The notes: generated by a model not told the origin, from the sequence alone. Counted from the first letter of the stretch, positions 1 through 11,694 are shown. The stretch is DNA of 64,000 nucleotides from Periplaneta americana (GCF_040183065.1 NC_091118.1:206088686-206152685), one strand, 5' to 3'. Numbers and translations: made by a program.

Positions 1-484
1 CCTCAGAGCCTACTAGATCTCGGCGTCATCTCGAACTTTTCTGCCTGTTATGTAGGTGCGTTTGATTGTTGAAAAGTGGAGTCAAATAGTGTGTGTACTG
101 AAATTGATCTGTGTGTTGAGAATTTGATCGGGGTATGTTTTAGTGTGTTTGGATATTTCGTATTGTTCTAGTGTGTTGAGTTTTATGGTTCTTGGGTTGT
201 ATGTGTAGGATTTATATGTCCGCATTTATGTTATTGTATGTATGGTTAGCATTGGTTATGTTATCGGTGTATGTAGATGTATTGTGTCCTCTGGTTATTG
301 CTTTAATGTGTTCTTTGTAGCGTGTTTGGAATGTTCTGCCTGTCTGTCCAATGTAGAACGTGTCGCAACTATTACATGTGAGTTTGTATACACCTGTGTG
401 ATCGTATTTATTTGTTTGTGTTTTTTGTGTATTGAGATGTCTTTTTAGTGTGTTTTCTGTTCTGTATGCTATATACAGACACAC
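1..484 (-). pseudogene. Penelope-like retroelement, GIY-YIG endonuclease part (antisense arm)
   Basis: The minus-strand reading from 484 down encodes the C-terminal GIY-YIG endonuclease of a Penelope-like retroelement. GVYKLTC is followed by FYIGQTGR and RYKEH, giving the GVY/YIG pair and the conserved downstream arginine; two cysteines flank the core. In this family the domain nicks the target DNA to prime reverse transcription. The frame breaks near 212, where a stop codon sits at a position that encodes Glu in the second PLE copy (34.6-35.0 kb), and reading continues with indels toward position 1. The window edge may cut the copy. No reverse transcriptase part is present here. Confidence 0.75.
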
Positions 485-660
485 TAAAACACACCCCGAT
501 CAAATTCTCAACACACAGATCAATTTAGTACACACAATATTTGACTCCACTTTTCATCAAACGCACCCACATAACAGGCAGAGAAGTTCGAGATGACGCC
601 GAGATCTAGTAGGCTCTGAGGATGATGTGATGAGGCACCGAAACAGCTGTAAGCCGCACA
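471..660 (+). repeat. Inverted second copy of the Penelope-like 3' end
   Basis: Bases from about 471 to 625 are the reverse complement of about 1 to 165 with a few differences, so the element folds back on itself with the GIY-YIG segment lying between the arms. The distal end reads CTCTGAGGATGATGTG and then CGAAACAGCTG, a degenerate hammerhead-like CUGANGA/GAAAC pair. Penelope-like elements are known for terminal repeats in inverted as well as direct orientation. Confidence 0.65.
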
Positions 661-1719
661 GACTTACATAATTAACACGAGTAAGTCCGCTAGTTAATCA
701 ATTACTTATATTCAAGTCTTAAAAGTAGTGTACGCAAGATTCAAAATGGAAAAAAAAAAAAAAAGCACAATTGCATGGAAAGATTTATTGAAACAGATAC
801 AGCAATTGTTGTGGTATTTATCAACATACCCCCACTGGAATTGAGACATTTGCCATACCATGGGATCAATTTTTGTATCTTTGTGTGGTAGAAGTCTGCC
901 GCAGCATTTGACAGCCTTCTGCACCTCTCTATCGATCCCATGAAATGACAAATATCCAAATTCCGGTGGAGAATGTGTTGAAAATTAGCTCAACAATTGC
1001 TGTGTCTGTTCCAATAAATTTTTCCAATGAAACTGTGTTTCCTTTCTGTTAACGGCCTCTGGCGAACTTATTTTTTTACAGTCTTCGTAATTTCTGTCGA
1101 GTGGCCAAAATTTGTGTGAACACTTCTTTTGGCATTATCAACACGGTGAAAGAAAAGAAAAAATAACTTTTTTATCTGCCCCCCCCCCCCCCATCAGAAT
1201 GTTTGCTGTCAGACCAAATGTATTATTTCGGTTGTGATGTCTAGTAGAATGCGTTTGAGTGTAGAGAAAGAAAAACGTTAAAACGTGGTATGAGAATCGA
1301 ACATAGGTTAACATAAAACTTGTACACTGATCGGAAGATCTAAACTGAAATACACTCGTATTTAATGTAATTAATTTACAAATGATTAAATTTAAATTGT
1401 GACTATTAACAGCTGTATATGCAAAGCTCATTGAACCAAACCTTACATGGATTAGAATGGCATAATATTTAATTTCGTAATGAGTATTCACTTTAATGTT
1501 AGTCGATGTCTTCATCTTTACCATTTGAATGTACAATGAGGTATTTTTAAATGTGCCGAAAGTGAAATTTCTTCTCCTTTCAGCGAAATAATTTTTACAT
1601 CGAGAAACATTTCTCACAATGCCGCATGAAGTAATTGGTGCGAATTTATATAAATCTAACTTCCGCGGCATGCACTTTTACCCAATTAACCAAATTATAT
1701 TTTGATCAATACGAAGAAT
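661..1719. other. AT-rich DNA, no gene recognised
   Basis: Contains an A-run near 749-764 and a C-run near 1180-1193. An open minus-strand frame at 1138-1671 (177 codons) shows no family motif and crosses the C-run, so I treat it as chance. Confidence 0.5.
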
Positions 1720-2094
1720 CGTATTTGGGGCTAAGAGGGATGAAGTTACAGGAGAATGGAGAAAGATGCATAACACAGAACTGCACGCATTGTATTCTTC
1801 ACCTGAAATAATTAGGAACATTAAATCCAGACGTTTGAGATGGGCATGGCATGTAGCACGTATGGGCGAATCCAGAAATGCATATAGAGTGTTAGTTGGG
1901 AGGCCGGAGGGAAAAAGACCTTTGGGGAGGCCGAGACGTAGATGGGAGGATAATATTAAAATGGATTTGAGGGAGGTGGGATATGATGATAGAGTATGGA
2001 TTGATCTATCTCAGGATAGGGACCGATGGCGGGCTTATGTGAGGGCGGCAATGAACCTCCGGGTTCCTTAAAAGCCAGTAAGTAAGTATGTAAG
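1720..2094 (+). pseudogene. RTE-like LINE family A, 5'-truncated 3' end (copy 1)
   Basis: The frame 1766-2071 encodes the extreme C-terminus of the family A LINE protein, ending in the signature RRLRWAWHVARMGESRNAYR and NLRVP. The copy is 5'-truncated at about 1720, inside the segment that encodes [13 protein letters not shown]. The 3' end after the stop is AAAGCCAGTAAGTAAGTATGTAAG, the short-tandem-repeat tail shared by all copies of this family; such tails are typical of RTE-clade LINEs. It cannot be functional because all of the endonuclease and catalytic RT is missing. Confidence 0.85.
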
Positions 2095-2800
2095 CTTACC
2101 TGACCCCTTAAATAACGCTAGGATGCCTTTCAGTTGTGTGGCATCGCACATAGGCAGATCTCCAGCAGTCAGCTGGTAACACCGTCCGTCTGTTTGGCGA
2201 CGAAGTTGCGTCGCGACCAGCAAGGAGAAGGCGTGTGAAATCTAGACCGCGCTGTTTATTGTCTCGAAACCCTGGGGACCAATAAATCGACCCCAGGTCG
2301 TCGTACAGATTGATGTACCGTGCCCTGGCTGTGCCGGCAATATGCAGGCCAACACTGCTTTTAATTTGCTGCCTGAAGATAAACGACTCGCAGAACCAGA
2401 CCTGAAAAAAAAAAGAAGGAAACTCTTCACTGGAAATTAAATGAAACGGACGGACACGGCGAAAAAGATGGAGAGCCTCCCCATTTAAATTTTGTTACGA
2501 GCCAAGTTACGGCGTGTTGGAAATCGTTACCCTCTCTGCTTGCGGTGTTACGTTTCCAGCTTCTAAAGGGGATGAGCGCACCTGAAGTCCTGGAGATCTC
2601 TTCCCACCTCGGTTCTTGTTTAGTACCTAACGTTAGAGAAACGCAGCTCCAGGCTTCGATTCCCTGGGTTAAATTATTTTCCAGTTCCTTCAAAACTGTT
2701 ACCAGGAGGGGGTAATACTCGTATCTTACATAGATTGTTACGGCTTCTTCCTGAACCCTGCCGGCTCACCAATTATGATATTTTATCACCTCGTTGCAAC
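2095..2800. other. GC-richer unassigned segment
   Basis: Noticeably richer in G+C than its flanks. Open minus-strand frames at 2242-2430 (62 codons) and 2427-2693 (88 codons) have no motif I recognise. It could be a host exon or UTR, or an unfamiliar repeat. Confidence 0.3.
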
Positions 2801-3129
2801 ATAACTTCTACACTTGAGAGCGCTTCTTCTTATTGGCTATAACTTCTCCTTTCCGCCCATCTTTCTTGTTATCTATTTTTCTTTTTATACTTCCACATTT
2901 TACTCCTTCTTTGTTCTTAATTTCTTACGCCTTTTTGTTTTCAATATTATTATTATTCTCCTCCTGTTAAGGGAGTGTGTGTGCACCTTTCGCTAGTATT
3001 AATTCAGTAAAATTCAAAATTTAATTTCTACATATCTCGAATTAATTTTGTTCTAGAATTTGACAGTACTTCTCTATTACTAAATCATTTTCTGGATTCA
3101 AAACCTTTTATGTTAAGGTTAATTATTAG

Positions 3130-3730
3130 ACACCACACTTTGTCCCAGAATGCTACAAGATTGCAGAAGACACGATGAGCAAGAAACCTTAGCCCATGTA
3201 CTGGGTTTTCGCGGGAAGGGAGAATTACTGAGAATTGACCGTCATAATAAAATTCGCTCCATGATTTCCAATGAACTTCGCCGGACTGGTAAGTGTGAGG
3301 TGTGCGTGGAAATTGGGTGCCTTTCCAACTCGAAGAATAAATATCATTGTTATAGACAGAAAAAAAAATGTGGACACATTCTCGATCCCACAGTCCGTTT
3401 TGAGAACAGCGAGGAACAACCTAGAGAAGTCTGCAAAGAAAAACGGGAAATTTATCTGCCGTGCTGCAGCGATTTAGGGACCAAATATAACATCAAGACA
3501 AGGGACGTTATAGGAATTATGATTGGGGCTAGAGGCACAATCCCACGGGAGTCCTTAGAAGTCTTCCGAAAATTAAAAGTTCCTGACAGCATCCTGGACA
3601 TGATATCCTCCACTGCACTGAAGTCATCGATTAACATAATTAATCATCACTTATATTCTTTATCAAATGTAATTTGTCTTGTAGCCTAAATCGTTTGTTA
3701 CATTTCCAATAAATTTCTCAATGATAGCCT
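3130..3730 (+). pseudogene. RLE-type (R2-group-like) LINE, C-terminal fragment
   Basis: The frame 3150-3689 encodes a zinc-finger-like HDEQETLAHVLG stretch, then ILDPTVRFE and MIGARGTIPRESLEVFRKL, ending in INIINHHLYSL. These resemble the C-terminal CCHC plus restriction-like endonuclease region of LINEs of the R2/R4/NeSL type, where ILDPTVRFE follows the catalytic core. The core is split: RRINIIVIDRKK is read only in the next frame (3271-3477), so indels lie on both sides, including an A-run near 3360. After the stop comes an AATAAA-like element. A second fragment of the same family lies at about 23.3-23.6 kb. Confidence 0.7.
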
Positions 3731-3863
3731 ACCTAACTAGGGTTTCTATTAAAGAAAAAATTGAATTAAATATAAATATTCATTTAGAATTGATTATTAA
3801 ATCATAGTTGGAACGGCTATCAACTACCGGTTACATGTAACTAAACACATCTACATTTTGCTC

Positions 3864-3864
<1 letters not shown>

Positions 3865-3908
<44 letters not shown>
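3865..3908. repeat. (TAA)n microsatellite
   Basis: Perfect TAA repeat abutting the 3' end of a family A LINE. Confidence 0.95.
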
Positions 3909-3912
<4 letters not shown>

Positions 3913-4677
3913 CTTACTTACAAATGGCTTTTAAGGAACCCGAAGGTTCATTGCCGCCCTCACATAAGCCCGCCATCGGTCCCTATCCTGTGCAAGATTA
4001 ATCCATTCTCTATCATCACACCCCACCTCCCTCAAATCCATTTTAATATTATCCTCCCATCTACGTCTCGGCCTCCCCAAAGGCCTTTTTCCCTCCGGTC
4101 TCCCAACTAACACACTATATGCATTTCTGGATTCGCCCATACGTGCTACATGCCCTGCCCATCTCAAACGTCTGGATTTTAAGTTCCTAATTATGTTAGG
4201 TGAAGAATACAATGCGTGCAGTTCTGTGTTGTGTAACTTTCTCCATTCTCCTGTAACTTCATCCCGCTTAGCCCCAAATATTTTCCTAAGAATCTTATTC
4301 TCAAACACCCTTAACCTATATTCCTCTCTCAGAGTGAGAGTCCAAGTTTCACAACCATACAGAAGAACCGGTAATATAACTGTTTTATAAATTCTAACTT
4401 TCAGATTTTTGGACAGCAGACTGGATGATGAGAGCTTCTCAACCGAATAATAACAGGCATTTCCCATATTTATTCTGCGTTTAATTTCCTCCCGAGTGTC
4501 ATTTATATTTGTTACTGTTGCGCCAAGATATTTGAATTTTTCCACCTCTTCGAAGGATAAATCTCCAATTTTTATATTTCCATTTCGTACAATATTCTGG
4601 TCACGAGACATAATCATATACTTTGTCTTTTCGGGATTTACTTCCAAACCGATCGCTTTACTTGCTTCAAGTAAAAT
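3909..4677 (-). pseudogene. RTE-like LINE family A, C-terminal reverse transcriptase part (copy 2)
   Basis: An uninterrupted minus-strand frame of 238 codons (4647-3931) encodes the thumb and C-terminal region of the family A protein: [15 protein letters not shown], then [40 protein letters not shown] and WINLAQDRDRWRAYVRAAMN. Family members continue upstream with a YADD RT motif (see 42.1-43.1 kb), absent here, so the copy is 5'-truncated. The plus-strand left edge CTTACTTACTTACAAATGG is the complement of the AAGT-repeat tail. The truncation point meets an (AAT)n tract. No internal stop suggests a fairly young copy. Confidence 0.88.

Positions 4678-4727
<50 letters not shown>
4678..4727. repeat. 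(AAT)n microsatellite
   Basis: Perfect AAT repeat between a LINE 5' truncation point and a SINE 3' fragment. Confidence 0.95.
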
Positions 4728-4836
4728 CAGTCCGGACTCATTTCACCGGCATTATCACCTTCATATCATTCAGACGCTAAATAGCCTATATATTGATACG
4801 GCGTCGTAAAATAACCCAATAAAATAAAAATAAATA
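4728..4836 (+). repeat. SINE 3' body fragment
   Basis: CCGGACTCATTTCACCGGC through GGCGTCGTAAAATAACCC followed by an A/T-rich tail. It matches, with changes, 11695-11785 and the body of the complete SINE at 56822-57090 (ATAGCGTCGTTAAATAAC). The tRNA head is missing. Confidence 0.65.
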
Positions 4837-5228
4837 GGAAGAGTTTCGTAAGAGGATGGGCGAACTGGCCCGTTGAATCTCATTAAATTTCAGGAAAAAC
4901 TATAATAATACTTCTTTCTGATTCAAATATTGTGTTTTCGAAGACACATCATAACTACAGCAATGATAGATGTGCGATATCAGGGCCCTCGGTATCACCT
5001 GTGTCTGGCATGGTGCTGTTTGTTTGTCACGCTGATAAAAACATGTTTGTGTGCTTGTAGATAAGGTGCACTTGTGATCTGTTTTTAATCTCATTGAAAA
5101 TAACAAAACTTGTTTACCAATACTCCTATTCTATATACCTAACCACAGACGTTGTACCTTCAAGCAGGAGAATAAAATTGGTTGCCATGGCAAAAGCTAA
5201 TTTCGATTGAAATTATATTTCCAATGTC
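4837..5228. other. No gene or repeat recognised
   Basis: AT-rich. Short open frames only, with no motif. Confidence 0.5.
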
Positions 5229-6016
5229 TTTTGTGCGAGATCGTGCGTATTTGCTTGTTTTGCGCACAGAACCAATACACGGTAAGTGTGAAATACCACA
5301 TTCAGTATTCCCAACGTAACACACATAACAATTTCCCTCTTCTTACCGCTTAAGCGCGACATTCATTTTACTGCGTTAGGCTTTTAACATTTTATTTTTA
5401 GAGACGTTTAACATAGTAATAATTATAAATTGGAAACTTACCACTGCAATTTTACCTAAATTGCAATGTTAATTATTGTTTTTAAATATTTGCAAAAATT
5501 AAGTAAAGTCTACTACTCCATGAAACTTACTGTATTCCTGATACAGGTAACATTAAGGAAGCCGTGAAAAAATCAACAATATTCCAGATGCGGATGTTAT
5601 TACTGCAATATGTTATATAAATAATATTGTTAAAATATTAAAATGAAAAATAAATCATTACATAACCTTACCGTTTGTTTTAAGTTCGCATTTATAGACT
5701 GGGGGGGGGGGGGAAAGACAGACTTATATCACACAGAAAACATTTTATAGCAACAATGTTGAAGAAGGATATTTTGGTTTTCCGAAGTTACCGCCATTAA
5801 ACAGAAATCAAAATGGAGATTTCATTGCAACTAATTAGAAATTCGTCTTTCAGGTATGTAATAAACGATCTTCGCACAAAATAATGTACTATACACGAGC
5901 GGTATGTTTGTTTTCATGTTCTCGGAAATTAAAAAAGCTCAACTACGTTTCGCTTTTTCAATCTTTTCCTCGACCATGAAAACGTCAACATACCGCTCTT
6001 GTAACGTATATTACTA
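5229..6016 (+). mobile_element. Dispersed hairpin-ended TIR-like repeat (copy 1)
   Basis: Starts TTTGTGCGAGATCGTGCG. An inverted near-match TTCGCACAAAAT ends the main body near 5887, giving terminal repeats of about 16 bp with one gap. The body contains a G-run (5701-5714) and no coding capacity. It continues into a perfect-looking fold-back: CGAGCGGTATGTTTG at about 5896 pairs with CAACATACCGCTCTTG at about 5986. Copies lie at 59753-60425 (same orientation, same hairpin) and 10338-10928 (opposite orientation, hairpin absent). It looks like a non-autonomous DNA element. Confidence 0.65.
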
Positions 6017-7241
6017 TGATCAATTGAATTAGCTATATAGTTTCGAACATAATTATATTAAGTGCTACAAGGATTAGTTTTAGCCTGAATTTTGTCCTCA
6101 ATCTTGAACAACTTCAAGAATTGAGAATTTACTGCTATTATGAGAGCTAGTTTAATTCGAAAGTATGTTTACAATATCATTAATCATTAATCATCATCAT
6201 TATCATGCACGAATTTGGACCTTGTTTCGATCTCCAGTTCAAAGTCGTCTGCAAATCTTTTAAGTGTCAGACTAATTTTATTTGTCTTTTATTCAGAATA
6301 GTACAGCGGCAATAATTTTCGTGTATTTACTTTTTTATGTAGATAAACACCATGTTTCCAATTATTTTTGTAATTTTGAGTCTTTTCTAATTTATTTATA
6401 TATTCTTATATATCTTAGAATATCTTCATTCCACTTGTCATTCGGGTATATCCCCAGTTCCCTTGAACATATCTGCTACAACTCAGCCTTTTCAATATTG
6501 TTTCCTAACTATCCAAATTTCGTTGGCATTTGTTATGCAATTGCAAGTGTACTATATACTTTTAGTCTGGTCGTTTTTTGACCTTGTTTTGGTTTCCCTA
6601 ATATCTTAGAAAATTTTGTACGCTACTGTACTTTTATCTGTAATTTATTTCCCTTTCATATGATAATCGAGACTCGGGTATTTGAAAAAAAATATTTCTT
6701 CCAATATTTTTATCTTCAAATATAATCTTGCACGTTATTATCTCTTCACCTTGAAGTCCATAACCTCGTTGTTTTATTGTTTACAAGACATTTTCATTCC
6801 AAATCCTTTTACGATGTTATTTATTGTGAATATTCCTTTTTGTAAAACTTCATCTTTCTTTAACGCATATAAAATTTTATTTAATGCTGTGTCATTTTGA
6901 ATTTTTATTTCTTTATAGAGTAATATACAGGTGAGCAGTAAGTAATGTCGTTAATTTCAGGAGGTTATTCTTTGAGATATTTCAAACAAAAAAGTTTAAT
7001 ATATTTTTCCTCGTGTTTGATTCTTTTTCGAGATAAAAATTGTTTTATATGAAACATTTCATATCGTGTTTTGGGAAAGCCATTGATTTAATTCTCAATA
7101 TTCTTAGTTAGTTTAAGAGAACAGTGTATTGTGATAATATATGATTGAAAGAATTTTAGTTTTGTCCTTTAAATTTTTATTCGCTCGGTTGATATTCATT
7201 GAAAGTTCAAGTTCTATGTTTTATGCTAAGATGAGAATCAA
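6017..7241. other. AT-rich DNA, no gene recognised
   Basis: Very AT-rich. Short phenylalanine/isoleucine-rich frames at 6282-6581 and 6682-6900 reflect base composition. Confidence 0.5.
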
Positions 7242-7480
7242 TCGAGTGAGTTGGCTCAGATGGTAGCGTTTGAGACTCATATTCAGGAGGTCCCGGGTTC
7301 AAACCCCGTGACCGACCAATCTGACTGGGGTATGTCATGGTTTCCTTCAGTCACAAAGGCAAATGTCGGATTGCCATGATTAATCACTGCCTCAATTACC
7401 AATACGATAAACATGAATCAAAATCTATAATCAGTTAGGTGAACACAAGCTATCTACAACACACAACAGAAACCCACATA
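7242..7480 (+). mobile_element. tRNA-derived SINE
   Basis: An A-box-like TTGGCTCAGATGG at about 7251 and a B box GGTTCAAACC at 7296-7305 have tRNA-like spacing, giving a Pol III internal promoter. A non-tRNA body follows (GACCAATCTGACTGGGG onward). The acceptor arms do not pair, so this is not a functional tRNA. The 3' boundary is uncertain. Confidence 0.7.
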
Positions 7481-7789
7481 TCCTAACATGAGATATGACC
7501 ACAAATATTAAAGCTTGTATTAAAAAAATTAATATCGTAACCAGAGCAAGAAAATAAATGCAGCATTTTCTGCTGAAGCCACTAGTAATATCAATGTAAT
7601 ACATATACGATGATATTCAAACTTCATTTGTTTTTACTATAATGATATGTTGTGGGTTGCTAAGCTGCAAGATGCATGTACGGTATTACAGAAATGGTAA
7701 CGGATATTTAACCGGAATAGGTGCCTGTTTGAGGGAGAGAATGTTTTAATATGATGGAAGATCACTAAATAAAACAGAAATATTTCATT

Positions 7790-8160
7790 TATAGCCTTCT
7801 CTTCTGCTACGATACTATTTTTAAAGCTCTGGTACATAGGGTTTTTAAATTACTCTAAACTTCGATTGTAAAATTCCGTAATTTAATTTTGTTTTTTGTT
7901 TTTACACTTCAAAATACTCCTTGTTATGTGAAAAATATGTTACTATATCCAATTCGATATGCTTTCATTGCGTCGTCAGATGCTCTGGCGCCATTTTTGA
8001 AGCTCTGTTGCACAGGGTTCTTAAATTGCATTAAATTTAAATCAAAAATTTCCGTAACTTTAATTTTTTACTCCATTACCAGAAAGTTACATATCTTCAG
8101 AACTATTAATGCTACATGGTACATACGTTTTTTTAGGCTATTACGGAAATTTTAACTGCA
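7790..8160. repeat. Degenerate direct duplication of about 180 bp
   Basis: CTATTTTTAAAGCTCTGGTACATAG near 7815 recurs as CCATTTTTGAAGCTCTGTTGCACAG near 7991. Both are followed by similar AT-rich text with a TTCCGTAA motif. Confidence 0.5.
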
Positions 8161-8328
8161 AAAAAAATTGTTACTTTATTGCAATTTAAAAATATGCTTG
8201 CATATTTACATAACATTCCTTTAAAATTAATTATCAAAATTTAATTTTTTTTTTTTGTTACAACTCAATGTCAAAAAAGTGTTGCAGACATTTTATAGGA
8301 CGCGCTTTTAGGAATAAAATGGCATATA

Positions 8329-9005
8329 CTTACTTCTTTACAAATGGTTTTTAAGGAACCCGGTGGTCCATTGCCGCCCTCACATAAACACGCCATCGGT
8401 CCCTATCCTGAGCAAGATTAATCCACTCTCTACCATTATATCCCACCTCCCTCAAATCCATTTTAATATTATCCTCCCATCTACGTCTCGGCCTCCCCAA
8501 AGGTCTTTTTCCTCCAACCTCCCAACTAACACTCTATATGCATTTCTGGATTCGCCCATACGTGCTACATGCCCTGCCCATCTCAAACGTCTGGATTTAA
8601 CGTTCCTAATTATGTCAGGTGAAGAATACAATGCGTGTAGTTCTGCGTTGTGTAACTTTCTCCATTCTCCTGTAACTTCATCCCTCTCAGCCACAAATAT
8701 TTTCCTAAGCACCTTATTCTCAAACACCCTTAACCTACGTTCCTCTCTCAAAGTGAGAGTCCAAGTTTCACAACCATACAGAACAACCGGTAATATAACT
8801 GTTTTATAAATTCTAATTTTCAGATTTTTTGATAGCAGACTAGATGATAAAAGCTTTTCAACCGAATAATATCAGACATTTCCCATATTTATTGTGTTTA
8901 ATTTTCTACCGAGTGTCATTTACATTTGTTACTGTTGCTCCAAGATATCTGAATTTCTCCACCTCTTCGAAGGATAAATCTCCAATTTTTATTCTTCGAT
9001 TTCGT
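8329..9005 (-). pseudogene. RTE-like LINE family A (copy 3), frameshifted
   Basis: Same region as copy 2 in the same orientation. The frame 8751-8452 reads [18 protein letters not shown] through RLRWAGHVARMGESRNAYRV, then is lost near 8512 where a base is missing in GGAAAAAGACC. Upstream LSFEEVEKF-type sequence is recognisable to about 8990, beyond a lost start of frame near 8890. The tail end is CTTACTTCTTTACAAATGG, with the repeat tail partly mutated. It is more decayed than copies 2 and 8. Confidence 0.82.
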
Positions 9006-10003
9006 TTTAATGAATTACTGTATCCTGGACTTTGTTTTTTTTTTTAATTAGGGCCACATTTTTTTTTTCAAAAACTAATCTCGAATTTAATTTCTTGTAG
9101 CAATGATATATCTACGTACAAAACATGAAAATTGGGCACTAATTAGGGCATAAATAATCATTTAACCTTCCTCACACATTTAACTTTTCATGTTAAAATA
9201 ATACGAAAGCAAGAATAATAAATTCCGTAATTGTTTTCAGCAGTGTATTTTACTACATAATACTTTTATTCCAATATGAAAAGTTTCTTTCGATATTAGA
9301 GTAAGATTATGTTCCCCCCTACTCTTCACATAGTTCACACTTTACGTGATTATTTTTTAGATATAGCAAACGCCATCTGAAATCGATGGAGTATAGACTA
9401 CACGGAACGCAGAAAATGGTCTGGAATGTGCGATAGGAGGCAAAGAGCGTGGAGACAAACGGAACAACCCGAAGTGAACACAACAGCGCGGCTACACAGT
9501 CAACTGTCTTCAATTGAATGAGTGATGGTGGCATCAAGAGATGAACGTGACGTCTCTGGTTGACCCTTGCTACTAATTATCACTCGCGCTGCTGCAGTGG
9601 ATCTTATTTTTAGTTCAGTTCACTGATTGGAGCAGCAGTGTTCGCCGCTCCAGTGCCGTGAGAAGTCCGCTGTTGCTCCAAACTGGGTATGTACAGCATA
9701 TTATTCAGTGGGCCTTGACAGTGTTGGCTGCGTGCAGTCGAGCCGGCGGCCTTGGCAGAGTTTGTAGAGAACACACATTTAGAATCGTCTAAACAAGACG
9801 GTCTGGGAACGCCATCATTCCAGAAATGACGTGCTACAACACAAGGCGATTAAAACCGAGTTTTCGTAGTATGTGAACGCTGTGGTCATGGGTTCTAATC
9901 TGACAGAATATCAGACTATTGTCTCCGGTGGGGAGGAATTGAATACAGCCACAAAATAGTGTTTCGTATGGTGCCGGTAATGCTTTCTGCTTACATTTAA
10001 ACA

Positions 10004-10004
<1 letters not shown>
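9006..10004. other. Unassigned; possible promoter/first-exon-like patch
   Basis: No coding family is recognised. The stretch 9580-9830 is richer in G+C and holds TTCAGTTCACTG at about 9614 (Inr-like) and GGTATGTAC at about 9686 (donor-like). A B-box-like GGGTTCTAATCTG lies near 9889. None of this is sufficient for a gene call. Confidence 0.25.

Positions 10005-10058
<54 letters not shown>
10005..10058. repeat. (ATT)n microsatellite
   Basis: About 18 ATT units. Confidence 0.95.
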
Positions 10059-10059
<1 letters not shown>

Positions 10060-10337
10060 GTGCTTTTACCTGGCGGAACGCGCCGGAACTTTTTTGTTCT
10101 GTTTTTCATCAGGAACTGAGAAATGTGTTTGTTAATAATTATGGGTGCTATGCATTGGCATTTCGCTAGCCCGTGCTACGAGCGTGCTAAACTAGCCCCG
10201 GCTATCGACTGATTACTTGTACAGGATTCATATCATATCATATCGCTAACACTGGTTTATGAATACGAAAAACGTTAGTTCGCTGATCATCCACCGGAAG
10301 CCCAAGCTAAGAATGTCTGTGAATATGCTAGTGTGTG

Positions 10338-10928
10338 TTCAATGACGGCAGATTTGCAAAACAAAAATATCTATCTTCAACATTGTTGCTTTAAAATGTT
10401 TTCTGTGTTTACTATACTCCAGCAGGCCGTGATATACGTCTGTCTTTTTTTCCCCACAGTCTATAAATGCGAACTTAAAACAAACGGTAAGGTTATGTAA
10501 TGATTTATTTTTCATTTTAATATTTTAACAATATTATTTATATAACATATTGCAGTAATAACATCGGCATCTGGAATCTTTTTGATTTTTCCACGGCTTC
10601 CTTATTGTTACTTGCATCACGAATGCAGTAACTTTAGTGGAGTTGTAGAGTTTACTTAATTTTTGCAAATATTTAAAAACTATAATTAACAGTGCAATTT
10701 AGGTGAAATTGCAGTGGTAAGTTTCCAATTTATAATTATTACTATATTCAACGTCTCTAAAAATAATATGTTAGAAGCCTAAAGCAGTAAAATCAATATG
10801 TCACTTAAGCGGTAAGAAGAGAGAAATTGTTATGTGTGTTAGGTTGGGAATACTGAATGTGGAATTTTAGACTTACCGCGGATTGGTTTTGTGCGGAAAC
10901 CAAGCAAATACGCACGATCTCGCACAAA
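10338..10928 (-). mobile_element. Dispersed TIR-like repeat (copy 2, inverted, truncated)
   Basis: Reverse complement of the 5229-5800 repeat: CGCACGATCTCGCACAAA at the right end, the shared AACGGTAAGGTTATGTAATG, and a T/C run where the other copies have the G-run. The hairpin end is lost. It continues into unrelated sequence at about 10340. Confidence 0.7.
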
Positions 10929-11514
10929 CCAATTTTCAACACATTTATCACAGCCACAACACATTTCAAAACTTATTGCACTATATACAGTATATGAAAT
11001 TATCACTACATTAACACATTCAATATTTCACAAAACATACACTGAACGAACTAAATGTAATTATGAAAGTCGCCATATTTTCTTCCCGCCATCATGATCC
11101 ACTTCCACTAGATGGCACCCGACACGAAGCTTAGCAGGGATGACAATACATGAAAGCGGAAAGATACTAAACATGAATGTTACTACAGGTGTGTGGTATT
11201 ATGTGACAAGTTAGTTTAGATTTAGATTAGGTGTGTGTTCTGTGACAGGTTAAGTTACGTTAGATTAGGTGTGTATTATTGTTATATGTTGGCGACACTG
11301 AAACCCACTCCATTCTCTGCTTCAAATTATGTCACATTAACAAAATATGGCCGTATTCTTCATTCACGCATGTGGATTTTCGTATAAAAGTAAGATACGT
11401 ATTTGGGGTGGGTTGGGTGGGTAGATAGCTCTCCCGATGATCACATCAATATTCTAAGTCCAAGGCATTTTCAAGGTATTTTAGCAATAGTGCTAGGGAC
11501 ATAAGTAACCTTCA

Positions 11515-11516
<2 letters not shown>
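10929..11516. other. No gene; short degenerate tandem repeat inside
   Basis: GGTGTGTG...TGTGACA...TTAGATTA recurs about every 40 bp between 11189 and 11280 (about 2.5 units). Nothing else is recognised. Confidence 0.45.
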
Positions 11517-11561
<45 letters not shown>

Positions 11562-11615
11562 TATATTATATTATATTATATTATATTATATTATATTACT
11601 GTATATTATATTATA
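11517..11615. repeat. (ATT)n grading into (ATTAT)n
   Basis: An ATT tract to about 11558 switches to a 5-bp ATTAT unit. Confidence 0.9.
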
Positions 11616-11694
11616 TTTCAGTGAACTTCATTCTAAGTAAGAAAATGTTTTAACATATATAATTTGTGAGCAAATCCTGGGTAACTTTCGGTGT

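Noticed and set aside
1138-1671. 177-codon minus-strand gene
   Set aside because: The frame crosses a C-run and has no recognisable motif.
4193-4780. Plus-strand frames over family A LINE copy 2 (and equivalents over other copies)
   Set aside because: Recurrent antisense frames caused by conservation of the LINE coding strand, not separate genes.
7242-7320. Functional tRNA gene
   Set aside because: A and B boxes are present but acceptor arms do not pair and a SINE body follows.
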